Position numbers and translations under genes: made by a program
Notes under the pieces: generated by a model
What the model saw: only the letters and a program-made list of their open reading frames with translations
What the model was told of the DNA's origin: nothing
Database searches by the model: none
Shown here: positions 7,402 through 13,836 of the stretch, piece after piece
Layout of the letters: the number at the start of each line of letters is the position of its first letter
Position numbering within the stretch: position 1 is the first letter of the stretch
Source: Flavobacteriales bacterium
Lineage (GTDB): Bacteria > Bacteroidota > Bacteroidia > UBA10329
Length of the DNA: 18,732 nt
Assembly: GCA_003456455.1 (NCBI GenBank)
Contig: DMRV01000393.1
Coordinates: 1 to 18,732 of the forward strand
Direction of reading: 5' to 3'

Positions 7402-8381
7402 TGAGGTAGAAGTTGATTAGTTTGTTCTATAATTACCGAGCTATTCTGCTCATTCATACACTTAAAATGTCCTTTCGGACAGAGATCATATCCAATCTTA
7501 CTGCACGGTCTGCAATCTAGGTTCTTTACTTCGGCAATGTAAGATTGGCTTGATTGCGGCAAAAATGGGTACATCCCGAATTCAGGAATGGTATTTCCCC
7601 AAACCGAAACAATCTTTTTATTGAATGCTGCCGCGATGTGCATCATGCCTGTATCGTGCGTAACCACAACCTCGGATTGCTTTACTAACCATGCAGATTC
7701 AGCAAGAGAGTGTGTTCCGCAAGCATTAAGAATTTGAGCGGTTGATTGCTTCATAAGCTCTTCAGCAGTCTCCACATCTTCTTTTCCACCAACAAGTATT
7801 ATGGGCAGATTGAGCCCATTACACAACTCCACCAACTTGACAATGGGAAGTTGTTTAGTCTTGAACTTTGCTCCAATTACCAAAGCAACATATCCGTCTC
7901 CAAACCCTTTCGGAACCGTAGGAGAAACAAAATCTTTTGGAAAAAAGAAATCGAGGCCTTTTCCCTCTCCCTCAGCCCCTAAAGGCTTGAGGGTTTGGAG
8001 ATAACGCTCCACGATATGTACTTGAGGTAATCGGTCCACTTTCAGGTTCACCTTCAGCCACTTCTCTACGTTCAGTTTATTAAAGGCAAACCATTTGCCA
8101 CCTAAAAGGGTTTTCAGAATGCGCGTGCGCAGGTTATGGTGCAAATCAACTACCAAATCTGGCTTAAAGGCTTTCAGTTGCGAAGCAAGCTCTTTTAGGC
8201 TCTCATCCAATAGGAACACTCCGTTCAAATTCGGATTAGGCTGCACCAACTCGGCATATTGCTTTTTGGTTACAAAACGGATATCAGCCTCGGGGAATTT
8301 CTTGCGCAACACACGCACCACAGGAGATGTGAGCACAATATCCCCAATGGAACTAAAACGAATAATAAGGATGCGCTGCAT
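7398..8381 (-). CDS. Glycosyltransferase family 9 (heptosyltransferase-like)
   Basis: A 327-residue protein beginning MQRILIIRFSSIGDIVLTSP, the classic start of GT9/heptosyltransferase proteins. This fixes the start at the ATG at 8381-8379; the frame is open further upstream, but that part is antisense to tatD and unrelated to the family. The N-terminal Rossmann domain contains PDLVVDLHHNLRTRIL. The C-terminal domain carries THDTGMMHIAAA (Asp243, His248) and SVWGNTIPEFG, the nucleotide-sugar binding region. Near the C-terminus there is a cysteine-rich stretch, LDCRPCSKIGYDLCPKGHFKC. The family adds sugars to the lipopolysaccharide core in the cytosol. The acceptor and donor in this organism are unknown. 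It is co-transcribed with the doxX-like gene (4-bp overlap). Confidence 0.9.
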   Translation of the reverse strand: MQRILIIRFSSIGDIVLTSPVVRVLRKKFPEADIRFVTKKQYAELVQPNPNLNGVFLLDESLKELASQLKAFKPDLVVDLHHNLRTRILKTLLGGKWFAFNKLNVEKWLKVNLKVDRLPQVHIVERYLQTLKPLGAEGEGKGLDFFFPKDFVSPTVPKGFGDGYVALVIGAKFKTKQLPIVKLVELCNGLNLPIILVGGKEDVETAEELMKQSTAQILNACGTHSLAESAWLVKQSEVVVTHDTGMMHIAAAFNKKIVSVWGNTIPEFGMYPFLPQSSQSYIAEVKNLDCRPCSKIGYDLCPKGHFKCMNEQNSSVIIEQTNQLLPQ

Positions 8382-8385
8382 GAAT

Positions 8386-8421
8386 GGCAAATATACAGCG
8401 GGGACTGAGCTTATATTTGCC
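8386..8421. promoter_or_regulatory. Divergent mirror-image promoter between the GT9 gene and tatD
   Basis: GGCAAATATA (8386-8395) and TATATTTGCC (8412-8421) are exact reverse complements with a 16-nt spacer. Each arm contains a perfect TAnnTTTG box pointing outward. The minus-strand box (8395-8388) ends 6 nt before the GT9 ATG, and the plus-strand box (8412-8419) ends 5 nt before the tatD ATG. Both starts are well supported by the proteins, so the transcripts would have almost no leader. No -33 TTG is visible for either direction. Confidence 0.6.
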
Positions 8422-8424
8422 GCC

Positions 8425-9192
8425 ATGCACCTGATAGATACGCACACACATATATACAGTACGCAGTTTGATGAAGATTTAGCGGAAGTGATGGCTCGTG
8501 CCGCGAACAATGGCGTGCAACGTTTGCTGCTTCCGAACATCGATAGCGGTACAACCCAACGCATGTGGAATGTGGTGAATGCCTATCCCGAGCGCTGTTT
8601 TCCAATGATGGGAATTCATCCCTGTTCTGTGAATAAAACGATTGCTGATGAGTTGAAGCACATTGAAACCGAGCTCGCTACAGGAAAATATATTGCCGTT
8701 GGAGAAATTGGCATCGACCTTTATTGGGACAAGACTTTTATTAAGGAGCAAATTGCAGCATTCGAGCAGCAAATGGAATGGGCCAAGGAGCTAAAGTTGC
8801 CAATCGCCATCCATTGTAGAGATTCATTTGATGAGATTTTTGCTTCAGTAGAGAAAGTACAAGACGGCAATTTGCGCGGAGTTTTACATTGCTTCACAGG
8901 AAATGAAGAACAGGCAAAACGCACCATCCAACTTGGGCTTCATATTGGATTAGGTGGAGTGCTCACCTTTAAAAATAGTGGTGTAGATAAAGCGATAAAG
9001 GATATTCCAATGGACAAGATTCTACTCGAAACAGATTCGCCATACTTGGCACCAACACCATATAGAGGAAAGCGCAACGAAAGCGGCTACACCAAATTGG
9101 TAGCCGATAAACTATCAGACGTAAAAGAAATTTCGTTGGAAGAAGTTGCAAAAATCACCACGGCTAATGCCGAAAGGCTTTTCAATCTTTGA
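8425..9192 (+). CDS. TatD-family metal-dependent hydrolase
   Basis: A 255-residue cytosolic TIM-barrel protein. The start chosen is the ATG giving MHLIDTHTHIY, as in the family; the frame extends upstream to 8095 but that part is antisense to the glycosyltransferase gene. Metal-binding residues expected for TatD are all present: His7 and His9 (HTH), Glu94 (GEIGIDLYWD), His130 (AIHCRDSF), His155 (LHCFTGN) and Asp204 (ETDSPYLAP). The family includes DNases with 3'-5' exonuclease activity. A symbol of ycfH or tatD would depend on the subfamily. The downstream asparaginase ATG is 2 nt after the stop, indicating an operon. Confidence 0.92.
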   Translation: MHLIDTHTHIYSTQFDEDLAEVMARAANNGVQRLLLPNIDSGTTQRMWNVVNAYPERCFPMMGIHPCSVNKTIADELKHIETELATGKYIAVGEIGIDLYWDKTFIKEQIAAFEQQMEWAKELKLPIAIHCRDSFDEIFASVEKVQDGNLRGVLHCFTGNEEQAKRTIQLGLHIGLGGVLTFKNSGVDKAIKDIPMDKILLETDSPYLAPTPYRGKRNESGYTKLVADKLSDVKEISLEEVAKITTANAERLFNL

Positions 9193-9194
9193 GC

Positions 9195-10223
9195 ATGTCC
9201 AAACCCAAAGTCCTCATTATATACACAGGCGGCACCATCGGTATGATTCGCGATGAGAAGAAAGGCACACTCAAACCTTTCCGCTTAGAGCGCGTGGTTA
9301 AATCCATTCCATCGATTCTCGAATTAGGGATTGAGATTCACGCAATCGAGCTGGAAGAAATAATCGATTCATCCAACATTACCCTTAAAGTTTGGATTGA
9401 ACTGGCTGGCATAATAGAGAAATACTACAAGAAATTTGATGGGTTCGTTATTCTTCATGGGTCTGACACCATGGCCTACAGCGCATCGGCCCTTAGCTTC
9501 TTACTCGAAAACTTGGGTAAACCAGTCATTTTCACAGGAAGTCAACTACCCATTGGATTGCCGCGTACTGATGCCCGGGAGAACTTAATTACGGCATTAA
9601 GCATTGCCGCCATGCGCAACGAGAACGGCCAATCGCTAATCCCTGAAGTGTGTATCTATTTTGAGGATCAGCTGTATCGTGGGAATAGGACGTACAAGTT
9701 CAACTCAGAGAATTTCGATGCCTTTGTTTCACGCAATTATCCTATTCTAGCCGAAGCAGGCGTACGCATCAGAATTTTTGAAGAACGACTGCTCACACAA
9801 TCAAACGAAGATTTTATAGTTCATACTGCTATGAATCCAAATGTGGCCGTTTTAAAGCTTTTTCCTGGCATTACACTTAAGTCATTCCCTAAATTATTCT
9901 TAGATTCTGGAATTCAGGCAGTTATATTGGAAACTTACGGTTCGGGAAATGGTCCAACGTGCGATAATTTTCTCTCTGCGGTGGAAGAAATGATTTATAA
10001 TGACATCATCATTATCAACATAACGCAGTGCCAGGAAGGAAAAGTGGAGATGGGAAAATACGAGACAAGCGAAAAACTATTGAAACTTGGAGTTATTGGT
10101 GGAGCAGACCTAACATTCGAATCAGCAATTACCAAGGCTATGTTCGTGCTTGGCCTAACTGACAATTTGAATGAACGAAGACAAATGCTAAAAAAACCAC
10201 TCAGAGGTGAAATGACGCTTTAA
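9195..10223 (+). CDS. ansA: Type I (cytoplasmic) L-asparaginase
   Basis: A 342-residue protein without a signal peptide, beginning MSKPKVLIIYTGGTIGM, so Thr14 of TGGTIG would be the first nucleophile of the family. The second signature is HGSDTMAYSASALSFLL at about 88-104, with Ser90-Asp91 where most members have Thr-Asp. TGSQLPIGLPRTDARENL, EVCIYFEDQLYRGNR and VILETYGSGNGPT are other family blocks. It hydrolyses asparagine to aspartate and ammonia. The start chosen is ATG 9195; an in-frame TTG at 9189 overlaps the tatD stop and would add two residues. It forms an operon with tatD and is followed by a tRNA-Ser gene. Confidence 0.93.
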   Translation: MSKPKVLIIYTGGTIGMIRDEKKGTLKPFRLERVVKSIPSILELGIEIHAIELEEIIDSSNITLKVWIELAGIIEKYYKKFDGFVILHGSDTMAYSASALSFLLENLGKPVIFTGSQLPIGLPRTDARENLITALSIAAMRNENGQSLIPEVCIYFEDQLYRGNRTYKFNSENFDAFVSRNYPILAEAGVRIRIFEERLLTQSNEDFIVHTAMNPNVAVLKLFPGITLKSFPKLFLDSGIQAVILETYGSGNGPTCDNFLSAVEEMIYNDIIIINITQCQEGKVEMGKYETSEKLLKLGVIGGADLTFESAITKAMFVLGLTDNLNERRQMLKKPLRGEMTL

Positions 10224-10234
10224 TGATTATGCCT

Positions 10235-10261
10235 TTGTCGAATTACATTTTTCGTATTTTG
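10235..10261 (+). promoter_or_regulatory. Possible tRNA-Ser promoter
   Basis: TTG at 10235-10237 and TATTTTG at 10255-10261, 17 nt apart, form an imperfect -33/-7 pair (the -7 box is one base short of TAnnTTTG). It lies 28 nt before the tRNA. The fit is only moderate. Confidence 0.35.
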
Positions 10262-10289
10262 CGCGCCAAATTGGGGAGCGAGAAGTAAG

Positions 10290-10377
10290 GGAGAGGTGGC
10301 CGAGTGGCTGAAGGCGCACGCTTGGAAAGCGTGTAAACCCCAAAAGGGTTTCGAGGGTTCGAATCCCTCTCTCTCCG
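10290..10377 (+). tRNA. tRNA-Ser, anticodon GGA
   Basis: An 88-nt gene that folds as a class II tRNA. The acceptor stem GGAGAGG pairs with TCTCTCC (one G-U). The D arm contains GGCCGAGTGGCTGAAGGC. The anticodon stem is CACGC/GCGTG around loop TTGGAAA, with GGA at 10324-10326 reading UCC and UCU. The long variable arm AAACCC-CAAA-AGGGTTT is typical of tRNA-Ser. The T arm is GAGGG-TTCGAAT-CCCTC. The discriminator base is G10377 and the following bases are CAA, so CCA is not encoded. Confidence 0.97.
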
Positions 10378-10393
10378 CAAGGAAAGAATAGTA

Positions 10394-10401
10394 TAGATTT
10401 G
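10394..10401 (+). promoter_or_regulatory. Putative -7 promoter box of the exbB operon
   Basis: TAGATTTG matches TAnnTTTG and lies 17 nt after the tRNA. The predicted leader is close to 50 nt and holds TAGTT-GAAA-AACTA (10424-10437), a small inverted repeat. No -33 TTG is visible. Confidence 0.45.
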
Positions 10402-10452
10402 TAATAAGTTAACCATTAAATAATAGTTGAAAAACTAACCACTACCAGAATC

Positions 10453-11265
10453 ATGAAAAAGTTTTTTGCCCTTATCACCTTTGCTGCAGTTTTAAACTTC
10501 AGCTACGCACCTACGGTAATTGCCGAGGAGGACACAACCGCAACAGAAGTTGTTGCTGAAGAAGTAACTACCGAGGTTGAAGAACCTGTAGAAGCACCAG
10601 TAGAAAGCGCTCTCGAAGAAGTAGAAGAAGCCCCACAAAGCTTTCACCAAACATTGAAAACCAAATTCATCGAAGGTGGTGCTGGTTTCATGGGTGTTGT
10701 TCTTTTAGTATTGATTCTTGGTCTTGCACTTTGCATCGAAAGAATCATTTACTTAAGTCTTGCTACTGGAAACTCAGACAAACTTTTGGGTGAGATTGAA
10801 AGCAGCCTACAGTCAGGTGGCGTTGATGCAGCTAAAGAAATTTGCAGAAACACCAAAGGACCGGTTGCTAGTATTTTCTACCAAGGACTAAGCAGAAAAG
10901 ATGAAGGTTTAGACATGGTTGAGAAGTCAATTGTTTCTTACGGATCTGTTCAGATGGGTCTTTTAGAAAAAGGTCTTTCTTGGATTTCTCTTTGTATCGC
11001 ACTTGCTCCAATGCTTGGTTTCATGGGAACAGTAATCGGTATGATTGGTGCATTTGACGCTATTGAAGCAGCGGGTGACATCTCTCCATCATTGGTAGCT
11101 GGAGGTATTAAGGTTGCACTTTTGACCACAGTATTCGGTCTTATCGTTGCAATGATTCTTCAAGTATTTTACAACTACATTATTGCCAAAGTAGATAGTC
11201 TGGTAAACGATATGGAAAGCGCTTCCATCACGTTCATGGACATCCTTGTAAAAAACGGTAAATAA
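10453..11265 (+). CDS. exbB: ExbB/TolQ/MotA proton-channel protein with N-terminal extension
   Basis: A 270-residue inner-membrane protein. Residues 1-24 look like a signal peptide or first membrane helix (KKFFALITFAAVLNFSYA). Residues 25-65 are an acidic stretch rich in Glu, Val, Thr, Ala and Pro, presumably periplasmic. Three membrane helices follow: about 76-98, a second around GFMGTVIGMIGAF with Thr193, and a third around ALLTTVFGLIVAMI with Thr225/Thr226, where ExbB proteins carry channel-lining threonines. ExbB and ExbD form the proton-driven motor that works TonB and thus TonB-dependent receptors. N-terminal periplasmic extensions are known in some ExbB proteins, such as that of Serratia. 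The gene heads an operon with a small membrane protein and two exbD genes. A TolQ role cannot be excluded. Confidence 0.92.
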   Translation: MKKFFALITFAAVLNFSYAPTVIAEEDTTATEVVAEEVTTEVEEPVEAPVESALEEVEEAPQSFHQTLKTKFIEGGAGFMGVVLLVLILGLALCIERIIYLSLATGNSDKLLGEIESSLQSGGVDAAKEICRNTKGPVASIFYQGLSRKDEGLDMVEKSIVSYGSVQMGLLEKGLSWISLCIALAPMLGFMGTVIGMIGAFDAIEAAGDISPSLVAGGIKVALLTTVFGLIVAMILQVFYNYIIAKVDSLVNDMESASITFMDILVKNGK

Positions 11266-11298
11266 TATCGTTGATAATTAACCGTTAAAGAAAAAATC

Positions 11299-11619
11299 AT
11301 GGCAGATTTCATGACAAACTACGGCATAATCATTTGTTACATCCTTTTGGCTGTAGCGGTTTTGACTGCTGTTGTTTTTCCAATTATCCAACTCATTCAA
11401 AACCCGAAAGGTGCTAAGGGCGCATTGGTCGGAATTGGAGCACTAGTTGTGGTATTGGGAATTTCGTACGCACTTTCTTCGGGCGATGCCGCAGCTCATT
11501 TGGAAATTACTCCAGAGGGAGCAAAACAAGTGGATACAGGGCTTTTTGCCTTTTACATTCTTGCTGGCATTGCAATCATTTCATTGGTTTATTCTGAAGT
11601 AGCAAAACTCTTCAAGTAA
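11299..11619 (+). CDS. Small membrane protein of unknown function inside the exb operon
   Basis: I do not recognise a named family. The 106-residue protein has three hydrophobic stretches (about residues 9-30, 40-55 and 80-100). A short basic loop (QNPKGAKGAL) lies between the first two, and a polar segment with DAAAHLEITPEGAKQVDTG lies between the second and third. It starts 33 bp after exbB and its stop overlaps the exbD1 start by one base (TAATG), so it is almost certainly co-transcribed and translationally coupled with the exbD genes. Position alone suggests an accessory subunit or assembly factor of the ExbB-ExbD motor; that is inference. Confidence 0.8.
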   Translation: MADFMTNYGIIICYILLAVAVLTAVVFPIIQLIQNPKGAKGALVGIGALVVVLGISYALSSGDAAAHLEITPEGAKQVDTGLFAFYILAGIAIISLVYSEVAKLFK

Positions 11620-12242
11620 TGGCTAAATCGAAAAGAGAAATACAAGAAATCAATGCTGGCTCAATGGCCGACATTGCATTCCTGTTGCTTATTTTCTTCT
11701 TGGTTACCACCACAATGGATGTGGATACAGGTTTGATGCGCGTACTTCCTCCACCAATTTTGGAAGATGTACCACCACCACCACCTGTTAAAATGCGAAA
11801 TGTGTTTGTGGTACTTGCTAATTCTCAAGACAACATGTTGGTTGAGGATGAATACATGCAAGTCGAAGACTTAAAGGATGCAGCAAAGGAATTCATTGTA
11901 GGATATCCAAACAATCCTGGTGATGAACGTTTTCCAGAATTTAAAGTGTCTGAAGATCCTTTAATCATCAAATACTTCGGTGCTAACTATCCAATTTCAA
12001 AGCAAATTGTTTCACTTCAAAATGACCGTGGGACCTCTTATCAGCTATATATAGCTATCCAAGACCAATTGGCGCAAGCGTACAGCGAGGTAAGAGATCA
12101 AGTTGCCATGAATCAGTTTGGCAAGAAGTACGATGAATTGAAAGGTAGCAAGAGCAAGGTGGATAACGAGAAGGCGAAAGCTGTTAGAAAGTTGATTCCG
12201 CAAAGGATTTCGGAAGCAGAACCAAAAGAAATCGGTGGGTAA
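11619..12242 (+). CDS. exbD: ExbD/TolR-type biopolymer transport protein, first copy
   Basis: A 207-residue protein: a short cytoplasmic N-terminus, one membrane helix (about residues 16-33) with Asp18 in SMADIAFLLLIFFLVTTT at the position of the proton-carrying aspartate of ExbD, and a periplasmic domain. Just after the helix is a proline-rich stretch with PPP (44-46) and five prolines (52-56). It is longer than usual ExbD (about 140 residues), with a charged Lys/Glu-rich tail. Overlaps of one base with both neighbours (TAATG) indicate translational coupling. Paired exbD genes after exbB are common in Bacteroidota. Confidence 0.9.
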   Translation: MAKSKREIQEINAGSMADIAFLLLIFFLVTTTMDVDTGLMRVLPPPILEDVPPPPPVKMRNVFVVLANSQDNMLVEDEYMQVEDLKDAAKEFIVGYPNNPGDERFPEFKVSEDPLIIKYFGANYPISKQIVSLQNDRGTSYQLYIAIQDQLAQAYSEVRDQVAMNQFGKKYDELKGSKSKVDNEKAKAVRKLIPQRISEAEPKEIGG

Positions 12243-12721
12243 TGCAAATCAGAAAAAAAGGTAAAAAAACAGTACCACCAGTATCTACGGCTTCATTGCC
12301 AGATATTGTATTCATGCTGTTGTTTTTCTTCATGGTAACAACTGTGATGAGAGAAACTTCATTGAAGGTAACGCACGTTATTCCAAAGGCTAAAGAAGTA
12401 GCCAAATTGGAACGTAAATCATTGGTAGCTTATATTCATATAGGCCCTCCTTTGAAGCCTTTGCAAGCAATTATGGGAACGGAACCACGTATTCAGCTGG
12501 ATGATGCTTTTGCAATGCCATCAGATATTCCAACGTTTGTTGAATCTGTTAAATCCGAAACAAACGAAGCGGAAGTTCCATTGCTAACATATTCCCTCAA
12601 GGTAGATGTAAAAACCAAAATGGGTATTGTGGTAGATGTGAAACAAGAGCTTAGAAAGGCAAATGCATTGAAGATTAACTACTCAACCAGTAAAATTGTC
12701 GACAAGGCAATTACGCTTTAA
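12242..12721 (+). CDS. exbD: ExbD/TolR-type biopolymer transport protein, second copy
   Basis: A 159-residue protein with a basic N-terminus (QIRKKGKK), one membrane helix with Asp21 in ASLPDIVFMLLFFFMVTT, and a periplasmic domain ending in a VDVKQELRKANALKINYS segment typical of ExbD. The conserved aspartate is present, so this copy should be able to conduct protons with ExbB. It differs from the first copy in lacking the polyproline stretch. Its start overlaps the previous stop by one base. It is the last gene of the operon, with a terminator 29 nt downstream. Confidence 0.9.
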   Translation: MQIRKKGKKTVPPVSTASLPDIVFMLLFFFMVTTVMRETSLKVTHVIPKAKEVAKLERKSLVAYIHIGPPLKPLQAIMGTEPRIQLDDAFAMPSDIPTFVESVKSETNEAEVPLLTYSLKVDVKTKMGIVVDVKQELRKANALKINYSTSKIVDKAITL

Positions 12722-12749
12722 CTGATTTAGTTGTCTGAAACGAATATTT

Positions 12750-12777
12750 AAAAGGAGCCGATTGGCTCCTTTTTTTG
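12750..12777 (+). terminator. Intrinsic terminator of the exb operon
   Basis: AAAAGGAGCC, loop GATT, then GGCTCCTTTT: a 10-bp stem (6 bp GC-rich plus A-T pairs) followed by a run of seven T starting at 12770. A textbook rho-independent terminator. Confidence 0.92.
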
Positions 12778-12880
12778 GTTTAACACACTCCTCTTAAATG
12801 AACCTTCACGGATTTTGAATACCTCTTCTTTAGTTGGCGCTTAGTCTAAATCGGAGACCTATTAATTTACCTGAAACCTT

Positions 12881-13801
12881 CTAAGCCTTCGAAGCTAATG
12901 ACCCCAACCCTTGATGTTGCTTAAACAAATAAAGAAGTATCAAACAAAACAGCAGCGAGAATGCAGCTAAAGTCGGATTGTCAGTTCCAGCGCTTTCCAA
13001 CGCTGAATCAATAGAATTGTGCTGAATGCCGTATGTCATTCCAACAGCCATAGCGTTGTTGGTAAAATGTGCGATAATCGGATACCACAAATTGCCGCTC
13101 CAAAACAATAAGTAACCCATTGCCACACCCATCAACATACGCGGAACAAACCCAAGAAACTGCATGTGAACAGCACTAAACAAAATGGCTGTGAGCCAAA
13201 TGGCCAGATGTGGATTAATCCTCTTTTGAAGCCCGCGTTGCATGATTCCCCGGAAGATCAACTCTTCGCCTAATGCTGGAAGCAAAGCAATCATTATCAG
13301 GTTCAAAAGAAGCAACCCAACATTCGGCATATCAAGAAATAACTTGGTTACCACTCCCGCTTGCGATTCCTTTCCCTCTAACCAATCTCCTAATAACGTT
13401 GGGAGATTCCATGTAGAGTTCCATTCTGCCAAATAATTCACGAAGGGAAAAGCCACCATAAAAAACACCATGCTCAGCATTACTTGCTGTTTTACTGGAC
13501 CTCTAAAAAGCTGCCTTACACTTCCCCAGGAAGATGAAATCCAGAGGTAAACAAGGGCAGGGATGATGAGCATTCCAAACCCTTGTAGTAACTGTATTGT
13601 CCGCAAGGCTGGAAACACTTCAGGGTTGGTCATATCGTCCAAAAGCATTGGCTGGCTCAACAGTGGCACACCGAGAAACAATTGCGAAATGACAAACCCA
13701 ATAAATGAAGAAACCGAAGCCCCAGTAAAAATCAGTAACAATAGGAATAGAACTCCGTTCAGTGGCGAACGCTGTACATAAGATCTTAGGGAATTAATCA
13801 A
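12881..13801 (-). CDS. CPBP-family intramembrane glutamic protease (CAAX protease and bacteriocin-processing type)
   Basis: A 306-residue, strongly hydrophobic protein with about seven or eight predicted membrane helices. The family signature is present: EELIFRG with Glu179, Glu180 and Arg184, then FSAVHMQFLGFVPR and the later IIAHFTNNAMAVG, which supply the conserved histidines and asparagine. Related proteins cleave prenylated or bacteriocin-type substrates in the membrane; the bacterial substrate here is unknown. No ATG precedes the first helix. The best start is TTG at 13801-13799 (reading M-INSLRSYVQ). The frame stays open further upstream, but that part is antisense to the dus gene. It is divergent from dus, with 35 bp between the starts. 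Confidence 0.82.
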   Translation of the reverse strand: MINSLRSYVQRSPLNGVLFLLLLIFTGASVSSFIGFVISQLFLGVPLLSQPMLLDDMTNPEVFPALRTIQLLQGFGMLIIPALVYLWISSSWGSVRQLFRGPVKQQVMLSMVFFMVAFPFVNYLAEWNSTWNLPTLLGDWLEGKESQAGVVTKLFLDMPNVGLLLLNLIMIALLPALGEELIFRGIMQRGLQKRINPHLAIWLTAILFSAVHMQFLGFVPRMLMGVAMGYLLFWSGNLWYPIIAHFTNNAMAVGMTYGIQHNSIDSALESAGTDNPTLAAFSLLFCLILLYLFKQHQGLGSLASKA

Positions 13802-13813
13802 ACTGAGAATAAG

Positions 13814-13821
13814 TAAATTTG
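13814..13821 (+). promoter_or_regulatory. Putative -7 promoter box of the dus gene
   Basis: TAAATTTG matches TAnnTTTG exactly and ends 15 nt before the ATG at 13837. It overlaps an in-frame TTG at 13819, which argues against that TTG being the start codon. No -33 TTG is obvious. Confidence 0.5.
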
Positions 13822-13836
13822 CAGCCGTTTTCGAAC

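Noticed and set aside
8095..8424. N-terminal extension of the tatD frame (110 extra codons)
   Set aside because: It is antisense to the well-supported glycosyltransferase gene and lacks family similarity; TatD proteins start at the MHLIDTHTH segment.
8382..8564. N-terminal extension of the glycosyltransferase frame
   Set aside because: It is antisense to tatD and contains the promoter region; GT9 proteins start at the MQRILIIRFSS segment.
9189..9194. TTG start for the asparaginase overlapping the tatD stop
   Set aside because: Possible through coupling, but ATG at 9195 is a stronger start codon and gives the usual N-terminus length.
10224..10452. Possible mobile-element attachment site at the tRNA-Ser gene
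   Set aside because: No integrase, no repeat of the tRNA 3' end elsewhere in the window, and the flanking genes are housekeeping.
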